DNA of 12,500 nucleotides from Theodoxus fluviatilis (Eukaryota; Mollusca; Gastropoda; Cycloneritida; Neritidae), in contig JAWQFJ010028232.1 of the NCBI GenBank assembly GCA_034096865.1, positions 27,501 to 40,000 on the forward strand, given 5' to 3'. The notes beneath the pieces were generated by a model. The model was not told the DNA's origin, made no database searches, and was given only the letters and a program-made list of their open reading frames with translations. Positions within the stretch are counted from its first letter, which is position 1, and the number at the start of each line of letters is the position of its first letter. Positions 1 to 8,900 of the stretch are shown here, piece by piece. The position numbers and the translations under genes are program-made.

Positions 1-283
1 TCAAAAACTTAAGAGAAAATTGAGAAAATGTGAAAAATGACTGTTTTTTATACAACATTTATGGCCCCTGCGACGTTGACCTTGAAGCAAGGACAAGTCA
101 TTATGTATTTTTTTTTAGGCCTTGTCATCATACACCATCATGCCACATTTGGTATTGATAGACTTAACAGTCTCCGAGAAAAATCCAACGTTAAAGTTTT
201 CGGACGCCCGGACGCCCGGACGCCCGGACGGACGAAACGGGTGAGTACATAGACTCACTTGTGCTTCGCACGTGAGTCAAAAA
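1..283 (+). mobile_element. Dispersed repeat element, copy A (3' part, cut by the window start)
   Basis: This stretch aligns, in the same orientation, with 2254-2523 at roughly 90% identity by eye over the first 200 bases. Shared landmarks include CAACATTTATGGCCCCTGCG, ATCATACACCATCATGCCA and GTCTCCGAGAAAAATC. It ends in a hairpin: GACTCAC at 252-258 pairs with GTGAGTC at 272-278, with an inner stem GTGC (261-264) / GCAC (268-271) closed by loop TTC. Five A bases follow. The 5' part lies outside the window; copy B suggests about 500 further bases are missing. No protein is encoded: the 71-codon frame at 37-252 runs through the repeat and its GACGCCCG tract. Strand is arbitrary. A non-autonomous DNA transposon or a SINE-like element would both fit; the inverted ends of copy B favour the former. 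Similar sequences are, from memory, widespread in molluscs (unverified). Confidence 0.75.
203..234. repeat. Short 8-bp tandem repeat (GACGCCCG)x3 plus GACG x2
   Basis: GACGCCCG occurs three times back to back at 203-210, 211-218 and 219-226, followed by two GACG units (227-230, 231-234). Copy B carries only one GACGCCCG plus GACG at the matching place (about 2459-2474). This is a local tandem expansion inside copy A, most simply by replication slippage. Confidence 0.85.
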
Positions 284-395
284 TGAACAATATAGGACAT
301 TCTCATTAACGTACCCTGCAGGAGTTATCCTCGGCGCTCTCTGTCGAAAAACAACGCGTTAGGTAGAACCACCTAGTTCCGGTCGATTCTCGAAG
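284..395. other. Non-coding flank, nothing recognised
   Basis: Between the end of copy A and repeat block X1 I see no gene, RNA or repeat longer than a few bases. A small inverted pair TAGGT (360-364) / ACCTA (371-375) is present but could be chance. Confidence 0.5.
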
Positions 396-473
396 CGTCT
401 GCACTGAATACTAGATATTTGCTAGATCGCTCAAAGTACATGTATGTGGGGGTGGAAAACAGTACTGTGTCAT
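396..473 (+). repeat. Duplicated block X, copy 1
   Basis: It matches 963-1025. The two share 14 identical bases at the left (396-409 with 963-976, CGTCTGCACTGAAT) and 32 identical bases at the right (442-473 with 994-1025, containing GTGGGGGTGG and CAGTACTGTGTCAT). Between these, copy 1 is about 15 bases longer and diverged. Both copies are preceded by ATTCTCGAA. No coding function is visible. Confidence 0.8.
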
Positions 474-810
474 GTAAAGCTCGAATGAGTAGCAGCAGAT
501 AACTGTTTAGTACTGGCTTGAATTGACAATTTCGTTTCCCTGGCCTGGCGAGGACCGAAAATTCACTATCATCGAGTCGAGTGATCAACTTGCCCGCATG
601 GCGTAATGTATAGGCCTAACTTGTAAGATCGGGTCGATGATGACAAGAAAATGGCATTAAAGCGCACAAAAAGTTTCATTACAACTAAAATCAACGATTA
701 TATTAATAACTGACCATTTTTACACTTACAGCTAGTACTCAAACTTTACAACGCATACAAAACACACCTGCGGGGAGTGTCGTGGTCTCGCATCAACACT
801 CAATGCACGA
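474..810. other. Non-coding DNA between repeat blocks
   Basis: No gene is supported. The minus-strand frame at 373-588 (71 codons) overlaps duplicated block X and shows no recognisable domain. The stretch is A/T-rich around 655-770. A 6-bp inverted pair GAGTGT (775-780) / ACACTC (796-801) is the only structure I noticed, and it may be chance. Confidence 0.5.
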
Positions 811-837
811 GTGATCGTTTCACTATCTGATCCGACA
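811..837 (+). repeat. Duplicated block Y, copy 1
   Basis: These 27 bases match 1225-1251 with one difference (a at 822, g at 1236). The shared parts are GTGATCGTTTC and CTATCTGATCCGACA. It overlaps the start of block Z1 by three bases. In copy 1, Y leads straight into Z; in copy 2, Y lies after Z, so the blocks have been rearranged. Confidence 0.75.
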
Positions 838-942
838 TGGTATTCCAGCAAACAAGCAACTACTGCAACTTCATGAAGTTATTGAAATCTCAAAGTGTGA
901 TGTCAGACATCGATTGACCGATCGAGTTCGACTGCAGCTGCC
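835..942 (+). repeat. Duplicated block Z, copy 1 (108 bp)
   Basis: It matches 1074-1181 over 108 bases with one difference (t at 841, c at 1080). The offset is 239 bases without any gap. Inside are palindromes: AACTTCATGAAGTT (867-880, perfect 14 bp), GATGTC-A-GACATC (899-911) and GCAGCTGC. Near-identity shows that the duplication is recent or kept uniform. The small plus-strand frames at 914-1156 and 985-1194 merely read through the two blocks and are not taken as genes. Confidence 0.9.
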
Positions 943-962
943 TGTTGCATTCTCGAACATTT

Positions 963-1025
963 CGTCTGCACTGAATTCTATAGATTGCTCGAAGTATGTG
1001 GGGGTGGAAAACAGTACTGTGTCAT
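963..1025 (+). repeat. Duplicated block X, copy 2
   Basis: This is the shorter partner of 396-473, lying between the two Z copies. Just after it a hairpin is possible: TTTGCCA (1025-1031) pairs with TGGCAAA (1041-1047) across a 9-base loop. That hairpin is absent from copy 1, where homology stops at the same point. Confidence 0.8.
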
Positions 1026-1073
1026 TTGCCATAACCATCGTGGCAAAATTATTGATGGAAAAGTTGTCAAGCT

Positions 1074-1181
1074 ACATGGCATTCCAGCAAACAAGCAACT
1101 ACTGCAACTTCATGAAGTTATTGAAATCTCAAAGTGTGATGTCAGACATCGATTGACCGATCGAGTTCGACTGCAGCTGCC
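1074..1181 (+). repeat. Duplicated block Z, copy 2 (108 bp)
   Basis: This is the partner of 835-942, with one substitution. Its palindromes fall at 1106-1119 and 1138-1150. Homology stops sharply after CTGCAGCTGCC: copy 1 continues TGTTGC, copy 2 GAATCA. Confidence 0.9.
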
Positions 1182-1224
1182 GAATCAAACGTAAGCGCTG
1201 CTCCCAAGCTCGTTTAAGTTGCTT

Positions 1225-1251
1225 GTGATCGTTTCGCTATCTGATCCGACA
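1225..1251 (+). repeat. Duplicated block Y, copy 2
   Basis: This is the partner of 811-837, with one difference in 27 bases. It closes the mosaic region; no further match to the left blocks was seen to its right. Confidence 0.75.
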
Positions 1252-1722
1252 ACAATTACTAAACATTGATATCAAAAGCACTATTCAACATTTTTAGCAG
1301 GTGGTCTACCCCGCACCACTAAAATCTACGGTTAATATCATCTCCACAAGCCGAACCACGTGAAGTTTTTGGACACTGATTGGACACTCATTACAACGAC
1401 CCCCCAAATGAAAGAAAGCTAGAAAGAGGGAGATAAACCCTTACGCGCAGTGGACACGAGGAACTCTACGCACTCTAGGCACTCTCCACTAGAGGCCGTC
1501 TCTGCTCTCTGGCTCCTTTCCTCCCCGCCTGTAGATTAGTACTCCTGTTCCGTGGGGTGGTCTGTTAGAGAAGGGGATTGTTCCCTTTTTGGGTGAGAGA
1601 TGCTATAAATTTTTTTTTAGTGTTCCTTTATTAAACTTCCCATTAAAAATACTATCCAATGTTTCCTTCCCAATTTTTAAAAACTGTCAGAAGAAAAGGA
1701 ACAAGAAGAGCAAAGCCCATAA
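1252..1722. other. Non-coding stretch with purine, pyrimidine and T-rich tracts
   Basis: No gene is supported. Visible composition features are a purine-rich run at about 1406-1436, three ACTCT motifs at 1464-1487, a pyrimidine-rich run at about 1499-1530, a small hairpin AAGGG (1571-1575) / CCCTT (1583-1587), and a TATAAAT at 1604-1610 followed by a T run. The 60-codon plus frame at 1589-1771 starts here, is lysine- and phenylalanine-rich from the A/T content, and runs into the element; it looks fortuitous. CACGTG at 1357-1362 is an isolated E-box-type hexamer. Confidence 0.5.
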
Positions 1723-1733
1723 GACTCACATGC
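1723..1733 (+). repeat. Left terminal inverted repeat of copy B
   Basis: GACTCACATGC pairs perfectly with 2508-2518. The right end is itself a hairpin (GACTCAC 2492-2498 with GTGAGTC 2512-2518), so the left end also matches the inner arm directly over 7 bases. Confidence 0.6.
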
Positions 1734-1853
1734 TTGACCTTGACCTTTACATGACCTTGACCTTCAAGTGACCTTCAAGATCAAACAACTAAACCTAGCA
1801 ATGACATCATGCACTAAGAAATGCTTTACACATTTTTCCTACCAAAATACATG

Positions 1854-1872
1854 TGACCTTGACCCAAGGTCA
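1854..1872. promoter_or_regulatory. Inverted nuclear-receptor-type half-sites, TGACCTTG N3 CAAGGTCA
   Basis: TGACCTTG (1854-1861) and CAAGGTCA (1865-1872) form perfect 8-bp arms around ACC. TCAAGGTCA is the textbook extended half-site for monomer-binding orphan receptors (FTZ-F1/SF-1 and ERR types). Whether any receptor binds here is unknown; the palindrome may instead be a structural part of the element. Confidence 0.4.
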
Positions 1873-2166
1873 TGCAACACAAAGCTGTTAATTCAAGACA
1901 TAGGAAGCACAATGGTGCTTATTGGCACTTTCTACCATGAGATAATTATGGTCACTTTTAGTGGTTCACTACCCCATTTTGGTCACATTTCATATGAGTC
2001 AAAGTGGCCTTGATCTTGATGACATGTGACTAAATGTGTCTTATAATGAAAGTATGACATGTGTACTACAATGTTGTGAAGTTTGAAAGAGTTATCTTCC
2101 ACAGTTCAGGGTCAAGGTCACTTCAAAATATGTATACAATCCAACTTTAGAGAGCTTCTGTGACCT

Positions 2167-2185
2167 TGACCTTGAAGCAAGGTCA
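2167..2185. promoter_or_regulatory. Second inverted half-site pair, TGACCTTG N3 CAAGGTCA
   Basis: The arms are 2167-2174 and 2178-2185 with spacer AAG, preceded by a directly repeated TGACCT (2161-2166). The same design with one base changed in an arm occurs at 2330-2348 and, in copy A, at 77-95. A lone perfect TCAAGGTCA lies at 2112-2120. Confidence 0.4.
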
Positions 2186-2507
2186 ATCAAACTGGTATCA
2201 AAAGATAGGGATTACTTTGCCCTATAAACTATATGTAAGTCAGGTATCCAAACTCAAAAACTTTAGAGAAATTTGCGAAAATGTGAAAAATGGCTGTTTT
2301 TTAGACAACATTTATGGCCCCTGCGACCTTGAACTTGAAGCAAGGTCAAGTCACTATGTATGTTTCTTGACGCGTTGTCATCATACACCATCATGCCAAA
2401 TTGGGTGTTGATAGACTTAATAGTCTCCGAGAAAAATCTAACGTTAAAGTTTTTCACGGACGCCCGGACGGACGACACGGGTGAGTAAATAGACTCACTT
2501 TTGCTTC

Positions 2508-2518
2508 GCATGTGAGTC
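2508..2518 (+). repeat. Right terminal inverted repeat of copy B
   Basis: GCATGTGAGTC is the outer arm of the terminal hairpin and complements 1723-1733 over 11 bases. Copy A has GCACGTGAGTC at the matching place (268-278), one base different. Confidence 0.6.
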
Positions 2519-2524
2519 AAAAAA

Positions 2525-2929
2525 CACTGGTTTGTAACAATAGTGTGAAATCCCATTTCAAGATACGCTATTAACTCCGCTCTCCTCCCAGTCATTCAAC
2601 ACGGGGCTAGGGTTGTATTAGAACTCGACCGAGTTGGCTGTGCTCTTTGTGACAACAGGCCTTTCGCAATAACCGGCACTCATGAGAAGATGCATTGATG
2701 AAGAAATGTGCAAGGGAATTAATATTCAGGCGTCAGGACTTACTACAACTGACAGATGAAACAGCAGAAGCCACAGAAAATTCAAATCGAGCGTGGGGTG
2801 GCTGCCATTAGGACGTTGTTGGACACTTCATTACCACTACATCGAGGGCAGGAACAGCTGATTGGCTGTTCGAGGGTGTGTCAAAGGAAGTCTCCGATGG
2901 ACACGAAAAATAGCACGTGTTTCTATTGG
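2525..2929. other. Unique non-coding DNA between copy B and the satellite
   Basis: No gene is supported. The 88-codon plus frame at 2756-3022 and the 72-codon minus frame at 2808-3026 both run into the first satellite unit and match no family I know. Promoter-like words cluster at the right: ATTGG (inverted CCAAT) at 2861-2865 and 2925-2929, CACGTG at 2914-2919, GGGCGG at 2928-2933 and an A/T-rich ATAATTTA at 2943-2950. Their clustering is suggestive only. Confidence 0.45.
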
Positions 2930-2996
2930 GCGGACACCCGACATAATTTATTGCTTTTGGGACTTGCAAGCGCGACATTTTCTTTGGAGAGAGCAT
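2930..2996 (+). repeat. Decayed copy of the 85-bp satellite unit at the left edge
   Basis: It aligns with unit positions 24-84 in the same phase as the array. Exact islands are TTATTGC (2948-2954, unit 42-48) and ACTTGCAA (2962-2969, unit 50-57). The segment 2970-2996 matches unit 58-84 at 18 of 27 bases and ends in GCAT, directly before the variable base at 2997. Small gaps (about 2 and 6 bases) are needed in the middle. Weaker likeness may reach back to about 2906 (GCACG...TTT against GCCACGTTT). It is either an eroded edge unit or the ancestral seed. Confidence 0.7.
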
Positions 2997-2997
2997 G

Positions 2998-5900
2998 GTT
3001 GCCAGAACATTGCCACGTTTGAGCACGCCCGAAACATGTTATTGCCACTTGCAATTGCAATATTTCCTATGGAAACTGCATCGTTGCCAGAACATTGCCA
3101 CGTTTGAGCACGCCCGAAACATGTTATTGCCACTTGCAATTGCAATATTTCCTATGGAAACTGCATGGTTGCCAGAACATTGCCACGTTTGAGCACGCCC
3201 GAAACATGTTATTGCCACTTGCAATTGCAATATTTCCTATGGAAACTGCATAGTTGCCAGAACATTGCCACGTTTGAGCACGCCCGAAACATGTTATTGC
3301 CACTTGCAATTGCAATATTTCCTATGGAAACTGCATAGTTGCCAGAACATTGCCACGTTTGAGCACGCCCGAAACATGTTATTGCCACTTGCAATTGCAA
3401 TATTTCCTATGGAAACTGCATAGTTGCCAGAACATTGCCACGTTTGAGCACGCCCGAAACATGTTATTGCCACTTGCAATTGCAATATTTCCTATGGAAA
3501 CTGCATAGTTGCCAGAACATTGCCACGTTTGAGCACGCCCGAAACATGTTATTGCCACTTGCAATTGCAATATTTCCTATGGAAACTGCATAGTTGCCAG
3601 AACATTGCCACGTTTGAGCACGCCCGAAACATGTTATTGCCACTTGCAATTGCAATATTTCCTATGGAAACTGCATGGTTGCCAGAACATTGCCACGTTT
3701 GAGCACGCCCGAAACATGTTATTGCCACTTGCAATTGCAATATTTCCTATGGAAACTGCATAGTTGCCAGAACATTGCCACGTTTGAGCACGCCCGAAAC
3801 ATGTTATTGCCACTTGCAATTGCAATATTTCCTATGGAAACTGCATAGTTGCCAGAACATTGCCACGTTTGAGCACGCCCGAAACATGTTATTGCCACTT
3901 GCAATTGCAATATTTCCTATGGAAACTGCATAGTTGCCAGAACATTGCCACGTTTGAGCACGCCCGAAACATGTTATTGCCACTTGCAATTGCAATATTT
4001 CCTATGGAAACTGCATAGTTGCCAGAACATTGCCACGTTTGAGCACGCCCGAAACATGTTATTGCCACTTGCAATTGCAATATTTCCTATGGAAACTGCA
4101 TAGTTGCCAGAACATTGCCACGTTTGAGCACGCCCGAAACATGTTATTGCCACTTGCAATTGCAATATTTCCTATGGAAACTGCATAGTTGCCAGAACAT
4201 TGCCACGTTTGAGCACGCCCGAAACATGTTATTGCCACTTGCAATTGCAATATTTCCTATGGAAACTGCATAGTTGCCAGAACATTGCCACGTTTGAGCA
4301 CGCCCGAAACATGTTATTGCCACTTGCAATTGCAATATTTCCTATGGAAACTGCATAGTTGCCAGAACATTGCCACGTTTGAGCACGCCCGAAACATGTT
4401 ATTGCCACTTGCAATTGCAATATTTCCTATGGAAACTGCATCGTTGCCAGAACATTGCCACGTTTGAGCACGCCCGAAACATGTTATTGCCACTTGCAAT
4501 TGCAATATTTCCTATGGAAACTGCATAGTTGCCAGAACATTGCCACGTTTGAGCACGCCCGAAACATGTTATTGCCACTTGCAATTGCAATATTTCCTAT
4601 GGAAACTGCATAGTTGCCAGAACATTGCCACGTTTGAGCACGCCCGAAACATGTTATTGCCACTTGCAATTGCAATATTTCCTATGGAAACTGCATAGTT
4701 GCCAGAACATTGCCACGTTTGAGCACGCCCGAAACATGTTATTGCCACTTGCAATTGCAATATTTCCTATGGAAACTGCATAGTTGCCAGAACATTGCCA
4801 CGTTTGAGCACGCCCGAAACATGTTATTGCCACTTGCAATTGCAATATTTCCTATGGAAACTGCATCGTTGCCAGAACATTGCCACGTTTGAGCACGCCC
4901 GAAACATGTTATTGCCACTTGCAATTGCAATATTTCCTATGGAAACTGCATCGTTGCCAGAACATTGCCACGTTTGAGCACGCCCGAAACATGTTATTGC
5001 CACTTGCAATTGCAATATTTCCTATGGAAACTGCATAGTTGCCAGAACATTGCCACGTTTGAGCACGCCCGAAACATGTTATTGCCACTTGCAATTGCAA
5101 TATTTCCTATGGAAACTGCATAGTTGCCAGAACATTGCCACGTTTGAGCACGCCCGAAACATGTTATTGCCACTTGCAATTGCAATATTTCCTATGGAAA
5201 CTGCATAGTTGCCAGAACATTGCCACGTTTGAGCACGCCCGAAACATGTTATTGCCACTTGCAATTGCAATATTTCCTATGGAAACTGCATAGTTGCCAG
5301 AACATTGCCACGTTTGAGCACGCCCGAAACATGTTATTGCCACTTGCAATTGCAATATTTCCTATGGAAACTGCATAGTTGCCAGAACATTGCCACGTTT
5401 GAGCACGCCCGAAACATGTTATTGCCACTTGCAATTGCAATATTTCCTATGGAAACTGCATAGTTGCCAGAACATTGCCACGTTTGAGCACGCCCGAAAC
5501 ATGTTATTGCCACTTGCAATTGCAATATTTCCTATGGAAACTGCATCGTTGCCAGAACATTGCCACGTTTGAGCACGCCCGAAACATGTTATTGCCACTT
5601 GCAATTGCAATATTTCCTATGGAAACTGCATAGTTGCCAGAACATTGCCACGTTTGAGCACGCCCGAAACATGTTATTGCCACTTGCAATTGCAATATTT
5701 CCTATGGAAACTGCATAGTTGCCAGAACATTGCCACGTTTGAGCACGCCCGAAACATGTTATTGCCACTTGCAATTGCAATATTTCCTATGGAAACTGCA
5801 TAGTTGCCAGAACATTGCCACGTTTGAGCACGCCCGAAACATGTTATTGCCACTTGCAATTGCAATATTTCCTATGGAAACTGCATAGTTGCCAGAACAT

Positions 5901-8900
5901 TGCCACGTTTGAGCACGCCCGAAACATGTTATTGCCACTTGCAATTGCAATATTTCCTATGGAAACTGCATGGTTGCCAGAACATTGCCACGTTTGAGCA
6001 CGCCCGAAACATGTTATTGCCACTTGCAATTGCAATATTTCCTATGGAAACTGCATAGTTGCCAGAACATTGCCACGTTTGAGCACGCCCGAAACATGTT
6101 ATTGCCACTTGCAATTGCAATATTTCCTATGGAAACTGCATAGTTGCCAGAACATTGCCACGTTTGAGCACGCCCGAAACATGTTATTGCCACTTGCAAT
6201 TGCAATATTTCCTATGGAAACTGCATAGTTGCCAGAACATTGCCACGTTTGAGCACGCCCGAAACATGTTATTGCCACTTGCAATTGCAATATTTCCTAT
6301 GGAAACTGCATAGTTGCCAGAACATTGCCACGTTTGAGCACGCCCGAAACATGTTATTGCCACTTGCAATTGCAATATTTCCTATGGAAACTGCATAGTT
6401 GCCAGAACATTGCCACGTTTGAGCACGCCCGAAACATGTTATTGCCACTTGCAATTGCAATATTTCCTATGGAAACTGCATAGTTGCCAGAACATTGCCA
6501 CGTTTGAGCACGCCCGAAACATGTTATTGCCACTTGCAATTGCAATATTTCCTATGGAAACTGCATAGTTGCCAGAACATTGCCACGTTTGAGCACGCCC
6601 GAAACATGTTATTGCCACTTGCAATTGCAATATTTCCTATGGAAACTGCATCGTTGCCAGAACATTGCCACGTTTGAGCACGCCCGAAACATGTTATTGC
6701 CACTTGCAATTGCAATATTTCCTATGGAAACTGCATCGTTGCCAGAACATTGCCACGTTTGAGCACGCCCGAAACATGTTATTGCCACTTGCAATTGCAA
6801 TATTTCCTATGGAAACTGCATGGTTGCCAGAACATTGCCACGTTTGAGCACGCCCGAAACATGTTATTGCCACTTGCAATTGCAATATTTCCTATGGAAA
6901 CTGCATAGTTGCCAGAACATTGCCACGTTTGAGCACGCCCGAAACATGTTATTGCCACTTGCAATTGCAATATTTCCTATGGAAACTGCATAGTTGCCAG
7001 AACATTGCCACGTTTGAGCACGCCCGAAACATGTTATTGCCACTTGCAATTGCAATATTTCCTATGGAAACTGCATAGTTGCCAGAACATTGCCACGTTT
7101 GAGCACGCCCGAAACATGTTATTGCCACTTGCAATTGCAATATTTCCTATGGAAACTGCATAGTTGCCAGAACATTGCCACGTTTGAGCACGCCCGAAAC
7201 ATGTTATTGCCACTTGCAATTGCAATATTTCCTATGGAAACTGCATAGTTGCCAGAACATTGCCACGTTTGAGCACGCCCGAAACATGTTATTGCCACTT
7301 GCAATTGCAATATTTCCTATGGAAACTGCATAGTTGCCAGAACATTGCCACGTTTGAGCACGCCCGAAACATGTTATTGCCACTTGCAATTGCAATATTT
7401 CCTATGGAAACTGCATAGTTGCCAGAACATTGCCACGTTTGAGCACGCCCGAAACATGTTATTGCCACTTGCAATTGCAATATTTCCTATGGAAACTGCA
7501 TAGTTGCCAGAACATTGCCACGTTTGAGCACGCCCGAAACATGTTATTGCCACTTGCAATTGCAATATTTCCTATGGAAACTGCATAGTTGCCAGAACAT
7601 TGCCACGTTTGAGCACGCCCGAAACATGTTATTGCCACTTGCAATTGCAATATTTCCTATGGAAACTGCATAGTTGCCAGAACATTGCCACGTTTGAGCA
7701 CGCCCGAAACATGTTATTGCCACTTGCAATTGCAATATTTCCTATGGAAACTGCATAGTTGCCAGAACATTGCCACGTTTGAGCACGCCCGAAACATGTT
7801 ATTGCCACTTGCAATTGCAATATTTCCTATGGAAACTGCATAGTTGCCAGAACATTGCCACGTTTGAGCACGCCCGAAACATGTTATTGCCACTTGCAAT
7901 TGCAATATTTCCTATGGAAACTGCATAGTTGCCAGAACATTGCCACGTTTGAGCACGCCCGAAACATGTTATTGCCACTTGCAATTGCAATATTTCCTAT
8001 GGAAACTGCATAGTTGCCAGAACATTGCCACGTTTGAGCACGCCCGAAACATGTTATTGCCACTTGCAATTGCAATATTTCCTATGGAAACTGCATAGTT
8101 GCCAGAACATTGCCACGTTTGAGCACGCCCGAAACATGTTATTGCCACTTGCAATTGCAATATTTCCTATGGAAACTGCATAGTTGCCAGAACATTGCCA
8201 CGTTTGAGCACGCCCGAAACATGTTATTGCCACTTGCAATTGCAATATTTCCTATGGAAACTGCATAGTTGCCAGAACATTGCCACGTTTGAGCACGCCC
8301 GAAACATGTTATTGCCACTTGCAATTGCAATATTTCCTATGGAAACTGCATAGTTGCCAGAACATTGCCACGTTTGAGCACGCCCGAAACATGTTATTGC
8401 CACTTGCAATTGCAATATTTCCTATGGAAACTGCATAGTTGCCAGAACATTGCCACGTTTGAGCACGCCCGAAACATGTTATTGCCACTTGCAATTGCAA
8501 TATTTCCTATGGAAACTGCATAGTTGCCAGAACATTGCCACGTTTGAGCACGCCCGAAACATGTTATTGCCACTTGCAATTGCAATATTTCCTATGGAAA
8601 CTGCATAGTTGCCAGAACATTGCCACGTTTGAGCACGCCCGAAACATGTTATTGCCACTTGCAATTGCAATATTTCCTATGGAAACTGCATCGTTGCCAG
8701 AACATTGCCACGTTTGAGCACGCCCGAAACATGTTATTGCCACTTGCAATTGCAATATTTCCTATGGAAACTGCATCGTTGCCAGAACATTGCCACGTTT
8801 GAGCACGCCCGAAACATGTTATTGCCACTTGCAATTGCAATATTTCCTATGGAAACTGCATAGTTGCCAGAACATTGCCACGTTTGAGCACGCCCGAAAC

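Larger units (their letters stand above)
1723..2518 (+). mobile_element. Dispersed element copy B, about 796 bp, probably a non-autonomous DNA transposon
   Basis: The left end GACTCACATGC (1723-1733) is the exact reverse complement of the right end GCATGTGAGTC (2508-2518), an 11-bp terminal inverted repeat. The last 270 bases match copy A at the window start. The body is A/T-rich and strewn with TGACCT half-sites in direct pairs (1735-1746, 1752-1763, 2161-2172) and in inverted pairs. No transposase is present: the short frames at 1768-2013 and 2160-2411 and the 110-codon minus frame at 2263-2595 show no recognisable domain and cross repeat sequence. Flanks are AA on the left and an A run on the right, so the target duplication is unclear. 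If the A run belongs to the element, a retroposon-type 3' end is the alternative. Family name not assigned. Confidence 0.65.

Noticed and set aside
1604..1610. TATAAAT as a promoter
   Set aside because: It sits in an A/T-rich stretch with no gene downstream, only the dispersed element.
1..2523. LTR retrotransposon with copies A and B as its two LTRs
   Set aside because: No coding remnant, primer-binding site or polypurine tract in the right place lies between them. Copy B has inverted ends of DNA-transposon type, and the interior is a mosaic of unrelated duplications.
2263..2595. 110-codon minus-strand frame as a gene
   Set aside because: It runs antisense across the 3' end of element copy B into unique DNA, has no recognisable domain, and the homologous part of copy A does not keep it open.
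2756..3022. 88-codon plus-strand frame as a gene
   Set aside because: Its C-terminal part is satellite sequence and the rest shows no known motif; a chance frame is more likely.
2998..3082. CENP-B box in the satellite unit
   Set aside because: CCCG and CGAA occur but overlap as CCCGAA at unit 31-36; the required spacing and central base of the box are absent on both strands.
2998..3082. p53-type half-site (AAACATGTTA) in each unit
   Set aside because: Nine of ten consensus positions fit, but it is explained by the short palindrome AACATGTT, and no second half-site sits at a suitable spacing.
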